Positions 9,586 through 17,181 of a stretch of DNA of 64,000 bases are shown here, one piece after another. A model generated the notes under the pieces. That model ran no database searches, was not told where the DNA came from, and worked only from the letters and a program-made list of their open reading frames with translations. Source of the stretch: Methanoculleus chikugoensis (GTDB lineage Archaea > Halobacteriota > Methanomicrobia > Methanomicrobiales > Methanoculleaceae); contig NZ_AP019781.1 of NCBI RefSeq assembly GCF_019669965.1, positions 1,302,001-1,366,000 on the forward strand, written 5' to 3'. Made by a program: the position numbers and the translations under genes. Positions within the stretch are counted from its first letter, which is position 1, and the number at the start of each line of letters is the position of its first letter.

Positions 9586-10323
9586 ATGTTCGGCGTCTCC
9601 ACCTACTGTCTTCACCACGAGCCGCTCTCCCTCGCGCTTGAGCGTCTCGCTCCCATCACCGATTGCGTGGAGGTGATGGACGACGGCCTGCACTACCTGG
9701 AGAGTGCGGAGCCGCTCGAAAGTTACTCGTACCGGTACTTCATCCACGCACCGTCCCGGGGGGTCAATATCGCAAGCCTCCTCGACCCGATCCGGCGGGC
9801 GAGCGTCGAGGTTCTGACGCAGTCCTTCGCCGTCGCCGCCGAGGTCGGTGCGGACGTGGTCATCCACCCGGGCTACTATGCGTGGAGCGCGGAGCGGGAG
9901 CAGGCGGTGGAGCGGTTCCGGCAGTCGCTCTCCGAACTGACTCTCGCGGCCGCCGACCTCTCGGTCACGTTCTTCGTCGAGAACATGGGGAACTGGGAGT
10001 ACTTCTTCCTGCGCTCCTGCGACGACCTGCCGCTCATCGACGGGATCGGGATCGGGCTCGCGCTCGACGTCGGCCACGCGAACCTGAACGGGTGCCTGGA
10101 CTGTTTCCTCGCCCACCCGGCGGCGCACTTCCACCTGCACGACAACGACGGCACCGAAGATACGCATTCACCGGTCGGGGACGGGAAGATCGACTTTTCG
10201 GCCGTGATGAAGGCTGTGCGGAGGAGCGGCGCCATCCCCATCGTCGAGGTGGAGACCTTCGAAGGGGTGACCGCCAGTATATCCGCGCTCGCGGCGATCG
10301 ACGCCGCCGGACGGAGTGAATAG
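9586..10323 (+). CDS. sugar phosphate isomerase/epimerase-like TIM-barrel protein
   Basis: The 245-residue product belongs to the xylose-isomerase-like/AP-endonuclease-2 TIM-barrel superfamily. Metal-binding and barrel motifs visible are VVIHPGYY, FFVENMGN, LALDVGHANLNG, HFHLHDNDG and IVEVETF. The His, Glu and Asp residues at strand ends suit a divalent metal site. Function in archaea is unassigned. I place the start at the ATG at 9586, because a TATA-like CTATTTATCG lies 25-30 bases upstream and the longer open frame before it (from 9436) encodes nothing family-like. Confidence 0.78.
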   Translation: MFGVSTYCLHHEPLSLALERLAPITDCVEVMDDGLHYLESAEPLESYSYRYFIHAPSRGVNIASLLDPIRRASVEVLTQSFAVAAEVGADVVIHPGYYAWSAEREQAVERFRQSLSELTLAAADLSVTFFVENMGNWEYFFLRSCDDLPLIDGIGIGLALDVGHANLNGCLDCFLAHPAAHFHLHDNDGTEDTHSPVGDGKIDFSAVMKAVRRSGAIPIVEVETFEGVTASISALAAIDAAGRSE

Positions 10324-10403
10324 GGTCGGTCCCGCCTGGTTCTTTCCCCGGTTTCGGCCGTAACCTTTTATAGGGTAAACCTCCAACATAATTGGTGCGT
10401 CAC

Positions 10404-10476
<73 letters not shown>

Positions 10477-10602
10477 CTAAGAACCCAAGTTCTTAATCCC
10501 TTCTTGAAAAGAAGCTCGTATCAGCGTTATTTTCGGATCAGTTTTGAAAGGGGCGCACGCCGTCGCGTGCACGAGAATCCGGGCACAAAAAAGAGAGTAG
10601 GG

Positions 10603-10908
10603 TTATGCCGTCGCCCGCGGGCCGATCTTCTTCAATAAGGCGTTCCACGCCTCCGGCTCCTCGTTGCGGACGCGGGCAAGCGCCGCCTGCAGCCGGGGAT
10701 CGTCCCGGGCGATTCCGGCGTCTTTCGCGAGCAGGTCGCCCAGGCGCTCGGCCGCGGCCTCCATCGTCTGCGGCGTCCCGCACCCGGTGCAGAAGCGATC
10801 CCCTTCTCTCAGGATAGCGCCACAGCATGAGCAGGTCGCCAGCACCGTCACCCGCAGAACAGCATCCTCCGCCAGGGGCGTATCAAGGCTCTCGACGGCC
10901 GCCGCCAT
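10603..10908 (-). CDS. small zinc-ribbon protein, related to the integrase tail nearby
   Basis: The frame encodes 101 residues with one zinc ribbon (CSCCGAILREGDRFCTGCG, about 27-45) and a helical tail. It closely resembles the end of the integrase-like remnant at 11668-12075: both read CxxCxxxxxxGxRFCxxCGxxxTxEAAExL. It may be a surviving integrase C-terminus rather than an independent gene. Its start overlaps the end of the GNAT gene by 26 bases, so it could also be the third gene of that transcript. Confidence 0.5.
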   Translation of the reverse strand: MAAAVESLDTPLAEDAVLRVTVLATCSCCGAILREGDRFCTGCGTPQTMEAAAERLGDLLAKDAGIARDDPRLQAALARVRNEEPEAWNALLKKIGPRATA

Positions 10909-11464
10909 CGAAAACAGACAGCGGCGGACTCATCCTCCTCTCGGCTTCCTGGTAGGACCGATAGAAGTCACGGTAGAGAGGGATCGTATCCTTTTTCTTT
11001 TTCATCAAAGCCCTCTGGAAGCCGTATTTCAGATAAAACCCCTCGGATTTCGGCTTAGAGTCAACCGTGATCATGCGGCACCCCACATACTGCGAGAGCC
11101 GCATGGCGATGGCCACCGTCTTCAACAACATGGCCCGCCCGACACCCCGGCCTTCGAACTCCTGGTGCGTTGCCAGTCGTGCGATCTTCAGCGCCGGATA
11201 GTGCGGATAGGGATACCATTCTTCACCGTCGTCGTCACTGATCCCTTTCCTGATGATACAGTCGTTGGTGAGTGTGAAAAAACCGACAATCTGCCCTTCA
11301 TACGACACGAGCCGTGTGACCGACAGCCGGGCGGCCTGATTTTCAAGCGCGTCTTCGATCAGGAACTCCGTCAGATCCGGCTCTCCGCACCGGAACGATG
11401 AAACGTCGATGTCTTCGGTGAGAACAGAAAAAGAGAGATTGTCGAAGGGTATTCTTACGGTCAC
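10883..11464 (-). CDS. GNAT-family N-acetyltransferase, likely toxin of a toxin-antitoxin pair
   Basis: The 193-residue product has the acetyl-CoA binding loop HQEFEGRGVGRAML preceded by ALKIARLA, and the late motif VDSKPKSEGFYLKYGF. This pattern resembles TacT/AtaT-type toxins, which acetylate charged tRNAs. The GTG start (11464) overlaps the TGA stop of a 48-codon gene, so the two are translationally coupled, as in toxin-antitoxin operons. The C-terminal 25 residues are extra relative to the usual domain. Function as a toxin is inferred from motif and context; a housekeeping acetyltransferase is the alternative. Confidence 0.72.
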   Translation of the reverse strand: MTVRIPFDNLSFSVLTEDIDVSSFRCGEPDLTEFLIEDALENQAARLSVTRLVSYEGQIVGFFTLTNDCIIRKGISDDDGEEWYPYPHYPALKIARLATHQEFEGRGVGRAMLLKTVAIAMRLSQYVGCRMITVDSKPKSEGFYLKYGFQRALMKKKKDTIPLYRDFYRSYQEAERRMSPPLSVFDGGGRREP

Positions 11465-11607
11465 AATCGCATCTCGCGGGCGAGGATGGCGGCTTCGCGG
11501 ATCAGCTCACGGCCGTCATCGGTGTCGGTGGGGTGGTCCAGGTAGCGCTGGAACCGCCGGGCGTCTTCCCCCTCCAGAACAAGCCCAAGTTCGATCGGTT
11601 TTGCCAT
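11461..11607 (-). CDS. 48-residue putative antitoxin upstream of the GNAT gene
   Basis: This short gene starts MAKPIELGLVLEGEDARRF and ends REAAILAREMRL. It is acidic and largely helical, with no ribbon-helix-helix (DUF1778) domain of the kind that usually partners GNAT toxins. Evidence that it is real: a GAGGGA ribosome site seven bases before the ATG, a TATA-like TATTTTATC about 20 bases further up, and a stop that overlaps the GTG of the acetyltransferase. Antitoxin function is inferred from size and position only. Confidence 0.6.
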   Translation of the reverse strand: MAKPIELGLVLEGEDARRFQRYLDHPTDTDDGRELIREAAILAREMRL

Positions 11608-11667
11608 CTTTCTTCCCTCGTGATATGATAAAATACCCCGGCGTACCTAAAATAGGTTTCTCCCGGA

Positions 11668-12075
11668 TCACGTCTCCCCGCCGCCCTTCATCGCCATCCT
11701 CGCCCGGGCCTCAAGCAGGATCGTAAGCACCTCAGGATCGTTCGGGTTCGATATGACCGCTTCGGCGGCCCTGATGACCGTGTTCAGGGACTCCGCCGCC
11801 TCGACCGTGAGCGTCATCCCGCACCGGGCGCAGAACCGGGACCCGGGGGGCATGACGCAGTGACACTGGCCACACTGCACCGGCTCCGGCGACTCGCTCG
11901 CCCGGTCGCTCTCGGGCAACTCCACTCCGGCGAGGGCGGCGAAGGCGTTATCGACATCCTCGTCTACCAGGTGCGAGTACGTCGCGATCATCATCGTGCT
12001 CTGGTTGCCCCAGAACGCCTTTTTCGTTAAGAACTCTGTTTCTACAAGCCCGCAGCATGCTCTTCTCACATGTCT
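11668..12075 (-). pseudogene. C-terminal remnant of a tyrosine recombinase/integrase with zinc-ribbon tail
   Basis: Reading on the minus strand from about 12075 there is RHVRRACCGL, fitting the HxxR box, then FLTKKAFWGNQSTMM and IATYSHLVDEDVDNAF, where Tyr fits the nucleophile of tyrosine recombinases. A CGQCHCVMPPGSRFCARCG zinc ribbon follows, as in many archaeal integrases. The N-terminal arm-binding and first catalytic (Arg) regions are missing: the frame upstream continues to 12285 but has no integrase-like sequence. It lies 1.2 kb from tRNA-Thr, the expected neighbour of an integrase. Confidence 0.6.
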
Positions 12076-12299
12076 TTGTTTCGACGGTAAGAGTCGGTAC
12101 CGTCGGGTTTCGGGCAGGAGATCGTTGGCGTCGGTGATCATCGAACGGCGCAGCCGGTCGGCCCTGCGTCGAGGGCGGAACCGCCCGGATCCGGGATGGT
12201 ATTTGTAGGTAGCGATCGAGCCGCCGTTGATTGCAGTGCCCGTCCCGTCCCGACTCTGTGGAGCCATACCTTTATGTTGTGACAATCCTCTGGGTGCTT

Positions 12300-12319
12300 A
12301 ATTCCAGAACGCTGGAATT
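12300..12319. promoter_or_regulatory. perfect inverted repeat just before the repeat-tailed membrane protein gene
   Basis: AATTCCAGAACGCTGGAATT is an 8-bp perfect inverted repeat with a four-base loop. It ends six bases before the ATG at 12326. It could be an operator in a very short leader, or a hairpin in the transcript that covers the start. No T-run follows, so a terminator is unlikely. Confidence 0.4.
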
Positions 12320-12325
12320 GGGGGG

Positions 12326-13048
12326 ATGGATGTGCGAAAGATTGCGATTCTCGTAATTTTAGTGTCGCTTCTCGTCGGCTGCGCACTGGCCCAGGGTACA
12401 GTGGCTCAGGAGACGGCAACGGTCACGGGAGGGGCGGTGACCCCAACCACCAAAGAGACGGTAACGGCAGGCACGGAAACGCCGGTGTCTCCTGACCCCA
12501 CTAGTATCTTGCTGCTGTTTCTTGTCCTGCTTGTTATCGGCATCTTGATCATTCTTCCCTGGCTCGTCGTAACCTACTCGAATATCCACCTGCGCAACAC
12601 AATTATAGCCGATATTCACAATGTCCGGGATGAAAATCTGAGGCTGAAGTACTGCGAGATGCTTCTCGTTCAGATACCTGAACGGAAAGGACTGTCACGA
12701 TTCTCGCTGATGCTGGCGGTGACGCTGCTCGTCGGGACGGCTGTCCTGTATCTTGTCATTAAAGACCCGAATAGCGAACTGCTAAAGACCATCATCGGTG
12801 TCCTGACGGGTGCGCTTGCATCCATCATCGGGTTCTTCTTCGGCGGCCGTGCCGCTGAGAGCGCGAGTGAAGGTGCACGCCAGCAACCCGCTGAGAAACC
12901 TGGTGGTGTGCCTGCGGGGACATCTGGTGGTGTGCCTGCGGGGACATCTGGTGGTGTGCCTGCGGGGACATCTGGTGGTGTGCCTGCGGGGACATCTGGT
13001 GGTGTGCCTGCGGGGACATCTGGTGAGGTGCCTGCGGTGAAACCCTAG
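12326..13048 (+). CDS. membrane protein with signal peptide and octapeptide-repeat tail
   Basis: The 240-residue protein has a signal sequence (1-22), a Thr-rich exported segment (25-57) and three strong membrane helices (about 59-83, 131-147 and 158-176). The last carries the FFFGGRAAES motif often seen at the end of archaeal membrane anchors. The tail holds five exact copies of GGVPAGTS and a degraded sixth. A DNA tandem repeat makes the tail variable in copy number. No enzyme signature is visible. Confidence 0.65.
   Translation: MDVRKIAILVILVSLLVGCALAQGTVAQETATVTGGAVTPTTKETVTAGTETPVSPDPTSILLLFLVLLVIGILIILPWLVVTYSNIHLRNTIIADIHNVRDENLRLKYCEMLLVQIPERKGLSRFSLMLAVTLLVGTAVLYLVIKDPNSELLKTIIGVLTGALASIIGFFFGGRAAESASEGARQQPAEKPGGVPAGTSGGVPAGTSGGVPAGTSGGVPAGTSGGVPAGTSGEVPAVKP
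12902..13045 (+). repeat. 24-bp tandem repeat, five identical units plus one degenerate
   Basis: Each unit starts GGTGGTGTGCCTGCGG and encodes GGVPAGTS in the membrane protein above. Five units are identical at the DNA level (12902-13021), and a diverged sixth reads GGTGAGGTGCC. Perfect identity at silent positions points to recent slippage expansion. Confidence 0.9.
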
Positions 13049-13203
13049 GATACAACGGCGAGGGAGGCAGACCGTCCCGGGTAAGCGTGGCGGAAGATGG
13101 TCCTGGGAGGTTCGTTTGCGCGTAAGCCTTCCGGGAGCGATGCCCGGGATCCGCTGCATTCCCAATGAATTAAACCCCTGCCCGACAAACCGATCAGGCA
13201 TCT

Positions 13204-13641
13204 ATGGCACCCGTGACGGACGGAGACACCCTGCTCCTGCACTTCACCAGCACCCGCCCCGACGGCGAGGTCTTCGAGGACACCCGTTCGGGCGAACCCG
13301 TCCGGGTCACCCTCGGTGCGAACCAGATCAATCCCCTCTTTGAGGAGGCGCTGATCGGAAGAGAGCCGGGCGAGACGGTGACCGTGGTGCTGCCCCCGGA
13401 GAAGGCCTACGGGAAGTTCCGGAGGAAACTCGTGGTCACGATAAAGCGCACGAGGCTGAGACTCGACCACGAACCGGTTCCCGGTGAGTTCATCAAGGTC
13501 GAGGTGATGGGGAAACCCTGCCTGGTGACCGTCCTCGACGTGGACGAGAAGCGTATCACTGTCGACGCGAACCACCCGCTTGCCGGGGAGACGATCACCT
13601 ATACGATCACCGTCGAGACGATCCTCCCCCGGGACGGCTGA
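13204..13641 (+). CDS. FKBP-type peptidyl-prolyl cis-trans isomerase (SlyD-like)
   Basis: The 145-residue cytosolic protein has the FKBP start GDTLLLHFTSTRPDGEVFEDT and the middle motif PLFEEALIGREPGETVTV, followed by PPEKAYG, as in archaeal short FKBPs. The inserted flap and C-terminal half (VPGEFIKVEV, VDANHPLAGETITYTI) match the SlyD arrangement, including the NHPLAG turn. It is expected to catalyse prolyl isomerisation and act as a chaperone. AATTAAAC at 13166-13173 may be its TATA element. Confidence 0.9.
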   Translation: MAPVTDGDTLLLHFTSTRPDGEVFEDTRSGEPVRVTLGANQINPLFEEALIGREPGETVTVVLPPEKAYGKFRRKLVVTIKRTRLRLDHEPVPGEFIKVEVMGKPCLVTVLDVDEKRITVDANHPLAGETITYTITVETILPRDG

Positions 13642-13784
13642 GCGGCCGCCCCGGAACAACCGGATAGATCCCGCCGCGCCGGGCTGGGCGTTATCCCTAT
13701 CCTGCGGCATAACCGCCCTGTTTCTTCGCTCTCACCCGGATCTGTTCCAGCTGGTATTTATCCCGTGCGGGAAGACCTCTTTTC

Positions 13785-15479
13785 ATGACAGCCGGATCGC
13801 CCACAGGCGCCGGATCGCCCCGGCGGCAGGCGATCATCGGATTACTGGTTCTTCTCGCCGTCGCTCTCGCCCCCATCGCACTCTCTGGATACTTCTCCCC
13901 GGATCCCGAACCGGTGCATGTCAGGATCCTCGCGGTCAACGACTTCCACGGGCAGATCCCCGACGGGCAGAAACTCAACGGCGAACCAGCCGGGAGCGCC
14001 CCGGTGCTTGCGTCGTACCTCAGATCCGCGGCGGCGGACGACGGCGGCACAACAACGTTCATCGCGCTCCCCGGGGACGCCGTCGGGGCATCGCCGCCCG
14101 AATCCGGGCTGCTGCTGGACGAACCCGCCGTGCTCTTCTTCAACGGCCTCGCGGATGACTACCCGGGGATGATCGCGACCTTCGGCAACCACGAGTTCGA
14201 CCGGGGCACGGACGAGCTGCTGCGGATGGTTCGCGGCGGGAACGGCACGGCGCCCCTCGCCCGCCCGGTAGACCCCTACCCTGGCGCGGCGGCGGAGTAT
14301 GTCTCCTCGAACGTGGTCTGGAAGACGAACGGCACCCTCCTTGCCGCCCCCTACACCATCCGCGATGCCGGCGGTGCAAAGATCGCGTTCATCGGCGCCA
14401 CGACCGTCGAGACGCCCTCGATCCAGAAGGCGATCAACATCGAGGAGGTTCTCTTCGAAGATGAGACCGAGTCGATCAACCGCTACGTCCCGGAGATCCA
14501 GCAACAGGGAGTCCACGCGATCGTCGTCGTCCTCCACGAGGGCGGGGTGCAGGAGCCCTATGACGGCCCGACCCGGGAGGGGGAGAACGTCACCGGCAGG
14601 GTCGCCGCGATCGTCGCCGGCCTTGATGCGGACGTGGACGTCGTCCTCTCGGGTCACACCCATGCGTTCACCAACGCCTACCTGGAGAACGCCGGCCAAA
14701 ACCCGGTGCTGGTGACGCAGGCGTACAGTTACGGCAGGGCGTTCGCCGACGTCGATATCGTCATCGATCCCCTCACCGGCGAGGTCACCCATACGTCGGC
14801 ACGGATCGTCCCGGCGTACAGAAACGGCACCAGCCCCGACCCGGAAGCCCTGGCCCTGCTTGAGGCCTGCGAAGCAGCGGTCGAACCGCTGACGGCCCGG
14901 GTCATAACGACTACTTCTACCGAGATCACGCGGCTGCAGACCGATGCCGGCGAATCCGCGCTCGGCAACCTCGTCGCCGACAGCCAGCGGGCGGCGATGG
15001 GCGCCGATATAGCGTTCGTCACCACCGGCTCGCTCCGGGCGGAGATCGCGAAGGGGAACGTCACCCGGGGCGACCTGTATGCGGTGCAGCCGTTCTCGTC
15101 GACCGTCCTCTCGATGACCCTGACGGGAGAACAGGTCCGGAACGTCCTGGAGCGGCAGTGGGAGGCGCCGTTACCGCCCCATAACCTTGCCGTATCCGGG
15201 CTGACGTATACCTTCGACGAGAGAAAGCCTGCTGGGGATAGGATCGTCGATATCCGGGTGAATGGCACCCTGCTCGACCCGAACGGGAGTTACACGGCGG
15301 CGATGGTCGATTTCCTCGCGACCGGCGGCGATAAGTACGCCGTCTTCAGGGAAGGGACGAATATCGTCAACGGCCCGTACGACGTCGATGCCCTGGTCGC
15401 ATATATGGAGTCCCTTCCGGAGCCGGTGGACGCGAAGCCGGAGGGGAGGATCGCGAAGGCCGGACAGGGTGTTATTTGA
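13785..15479 (+). CDS. membrane-anchored 5'-nucleotidase/2',3'-cyclic phosphodiesterase family protein
   Basis: The 564-residue protein has an N-terminal membrane helix (15-35) and then a UshA/CpdB-like metallophosphatase. Metal-binding motifs are AVNDFHGQ, LPGDAVG, FGNHEFDRG and LSGHTHAFTN. The C-terminal 5'-nucleotidase domain holds ESALGNLVADSQR and TGGDKYAVF. It probably removes phosphate from nucleotides outside the membrane. The first motif is DFHG as in other family members, so both metal sites look complete. It stands alone between FKBP and a short gap. Confidence 0.88.
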   Translation: MTAGSPTGAGSPRRQAIIGLLVLLAVALAPIALSGYFSPDPEPVHVRILAVNDFHGQIPDGQKLNGEPAGSAPVLASYLRSAAADDGGTTTFIALPGDAVGASPPESGLLLDEPAVLFFNGLADDYPGMIATFGNHEFDRGTDELLRMVRGGNGTAPLARPVDPYPGAAAEYVSSNVVWKTNGTLLAAPYTIRDAGGAKIAFIGATTVETPSIQKAINIEEVLFEDETESINRYVPEIQQQGVHAIVVVLHEGGVQEPYDGPTREGENVTGRVAAIVAGLDADVDVVLSGHTHAFTNAYLENAGQNPVLVTQAYSYGRAFADVDIVIDPLTGEVTHTSARIVPAYRNGTSPDPEALALLEACEAAVEPLTARVITTTSTEITRLQTDAGESALGNLVADSQRAAMGADIAFVTTGSLRAEIAKGNVTRGDLYAVQPFSSTVLSMTLTGEQVRNVLERQWEAPLPPHNLAVSGLTYTFDERKPAGDRIVDIRVNGTLLDPNGSYTAAMVDFLATGGDKYAVFREGTNIVNGPYDVDALVAYMESLPEPVDAKPEGRIAKAGQGVI

Positions 15480-15678
15480 CCGATACCGTCCACGTCTCCC
15501 TCCGGTCAGGAGCCTCCGGTCGGGATTCTTCCCTTACCCTTTAGTATCCGTCTTTTGAGATCCAGAATATCTTCTACCATACTCTCGTCGATGAGGTTGG
15601 AGCCCATCTGTTCGTGAAATTCGTTTCGGGGTGAGGATATCACCGTTCCATGATCATGGGGCGGCAACCGGCCTAACG

Positions 15679-15687
15679 TATATATAA
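15679..15687 (+). promoter_or_regulatory. TATA box of the ferritin-like gene
   Basis: TATATATAA lies about 40 bases before the start at 15724. GGAGG follows eleven bases before that ATG, giving a leadered transcript with a good ribosome site. Confidence 0.5.
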
Positions 15688-15723
15688 CGCCTCTTCCCAT
15701 GACCGCCCCGGAGGTCATCCGAG

Positions 15724-16038
15724 ATGCCTGAATTTGCACAGCCGTTCTCCGGGAACCGTATGGAGCGCAAACTGGACCGGGGAGAACTCATCAGGACGAT
15801 CCGGTTCTCGATCGCCGCCGAGTACGAGGCGATCCAGTTCTACATCCAGATCGCCGAGTCGACCGACGACCCGCTGGTCCGGAAGGTGATGCGCGATATC
15901 GCGGACGAGGAGAAAGAGCACGCGGGAGAGTTTCTGCGGCTGCTCCGGGAGATCGAGCCCGCCGAAGAGGAGTTCTACCGGCACGGCTACGAAGAAGTCG
16001 AGGAGATGATCGAGGAGTTGAAGAAAGGCGGGAAGTGA
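15724..16038 (+). CDS. ferritin-like (rubrerythrin/encapsulated-ferritin type) small protein
   Basis: The 104-residue protein is one ferritin-like helix pair: EYEAIQFYIQIAES and DEEKEHAGEFLRLL supply Glu and ExxH ligands for a di-iron site. A Glu-rich tail (EEEFYRHGYEEVEEM) follows. The size and single ExxH half-site resemble encapsulated ferritins, which build the di-iron centre across two chains, rather than full rubrerythrins. No encapsulin gene is next to it, so that partner is unproven. A role in iron or peroxide handling is likely. Confidence 0.72.
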   Translation: MPEFAQPFSGNRMERKLDRGELIRTIRFSIAAEYEAIQFYIQIAESTDDPLVRKVMRDIADEEKEHAGEFLRLLREIEPAEEEFYRHGYEEVEEMIEELKKGGK

Positions 16039-16162
16039 TCTACCCCCGGCGGGGATCCGGGAGGGGTTACCGGCGCCGGAAACCCCGCCCGCCGGAGCCG
16101 GTTGTTACGACGCTTCCCGCAAATGCATACACTCAAATACGACTTCGGGTGAAACTTCAGCG

Positions 16163-16585
16163 ATGGCGACTCACACCCAGACGATCGCGGAGAGGGTGGT
16201 GCAGAAATGCGAAATGCTGATCGACCGGGTGGAGTTTATCGATCTGCACTTCTCCGAAGAGATCCTCACCGACAGGATACTCAGGAAGGCAATGTACAAG
16301 GAGTTCCAGGAAGCGGTCGAAGCCGCGGCCGACATCTGTGCCCTCATGAGGCGCAGCCTGGACTCTTCGGCGCAGGACGACTACAGCAACGTCGACTACC
16401 TGGTCGAACGGGAGATCGTTTCGGCGGATCTCGGCCAATCCCTGAAGGAGGCAAACGGGCTCCGGAACCGACTGGTCCATGAATACGACGGCGTCAACGA
16501 CCGAATAGCGTATGCCTCAATCGCACGGCTCACCGAAGCCCTGCGCGAATTTTCCGGGGTGATACTCACGTGGCTCCACGGATAA
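16163..16585 (+). CDS. hepT: HEPN-domain toxin HepT
   Basis: The 140-residue all-helical protein ends its core with RNRLVHEYDGVND (101-113), which contains the RX4HXY motif (Arg101, His106, Tyr108) of DUF86/HepT RNases. Its 3' end overlaps the nucleotidyltransferase gene by 16 bases, the standard HepT/MntA pair. In characterised pairs HepT is an RNase toxin and MntA silences it by adding AMP to the motif Tyr; the target Tyr108 is present here. Confidence 0.87.
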   Translation: MATHTQTIAERVVQKCEMLIDRVEFIDLHFSEEILTDRILRKAMYKEFQEAVEAAADICALMRRSLDSSAQDDYSNVDYLVEREIVSADLGQSLKEANGLRNRLVHEYDGVNDRIAYASIARLTEALREFSGVILTWLHG

Positions 16586-16956
16586 CCGAACTCCTCGAAC
16601 ACTTCCGCGAGGTGCTGCCGTCCATCAGGGGTATCCTCATCTACGGGTCGCACGTCAAAGGCTACGCAGACGAGCGGTCGGATATCGACATCTGCCTCAT
16701 CCTGCACGAGAGTGCTGACCGCGCTCCGGTTTATGGGCGGATGCTCACGGCGGGAGAGCGCTACGATATCGTCATCTTCGACGAGATCCCCTGGTACCTC
16801 AGGGGCGCGGTTCTTGAGGCGCATGCGGTGCTCTATGCCGACAATCCGGACGATCTGGACTACTGGCTGTATCGGCAGCTTGCCGTCTGGCGCGACATGA
16901 AGCACCGGCAGGTGCCGGTTTCATCCGGGGATCTGCTCCGCCGCGTCCGGTCATGA
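16570..16956 (+). CDS. mntA: MNT-type nucleotidyltransferase antitoxin MntA
   Basis: The 128-residue protein has the minimal nucleotidyltransferase signature IYGSHVKGYADERSDIDICL (GSxxxG plus SDID), then IVIF as the third acidic strand. It is the AMP-transferase antitoxin partner of the HEPN toxin just upstream. The GTG start at 16570 lies inside the hepT end. The C-terminal helix (DYWLYRQLAVWRDM) is typical of the family. The family motif often has Ala-Arg where this protein has His-Val-Lys, a tolerated change. Confidence 0.85.
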   Translation: MAPRITELLEHFREVLPSIRGILIYGSHVKGYADERSDIDICLILHESADRAPVYGRMLTAGERYDIVIFDEIPWYLRGAVLEAHAVLYADNPDDLDYWLYRQLAVWRDMKHRQVPVSSGDLLRRVRS

Positions 16957-16971
16957 AGTTTTTCTCGCCCG

Positions 16972-17148
16972 TCACCTGATCCTGCAGGACTCCTCGTAGG
17001 ACTTCCTGCAGTCCGGACAGAGCGCCCTCGCCTTCTCGAGGTCGGGGTAGTTCTCTTCGGTGATCTCGTCGCAGGCCGCCCCGCAGATCTCGCACCAGTA
17101 CTCCTTCGTCTCTGCCTTCTCTTCGCCTTTCAACTTGCGTTTTGCCAT
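16972..17148 (-). CDS. 58-residue zinc-binding protein
   Basis: This short gene reads MAKRKLKGEEKAETKEYW and then CEICGAAC ... CPDCRKSYEESC, two CxxC pairs that should bind one zinc. It is basic at the N-terminus and acidic in the middle. It lies between the MntA gene and the SDR gene on the opposite strand to MntA; GGAGAG eight bases before its ATG is a plausible ribosome site. Small archaeal zinc proteins of this kind are common and unassigned. Confidence 0.6.
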   Translation of the reverse strand: MAKRKLKGEEKAETKEYWCEICGAACDEITEENYPDLEKARALCPDCRKSYEESCRIR

Positions 17149-17181
17149 GCTGCTCTCCCTCCGGGTGGTGCTCGCTCGCCC

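Noticed and set aside
12902-13045. CRISPR-like regular repeat
   Set aside because: The units are directly adjacent with no spacers and encode an in-frame octapeptide; no cas genes are in the window.
15506-15607. 33-codon minus-strand frame (MGSNLIDESMVEDIL ... RIPTGGS)
   Set aside because: Composition is protein-like, but there is no convincing promoter or ribosome site and it is too short to judge.
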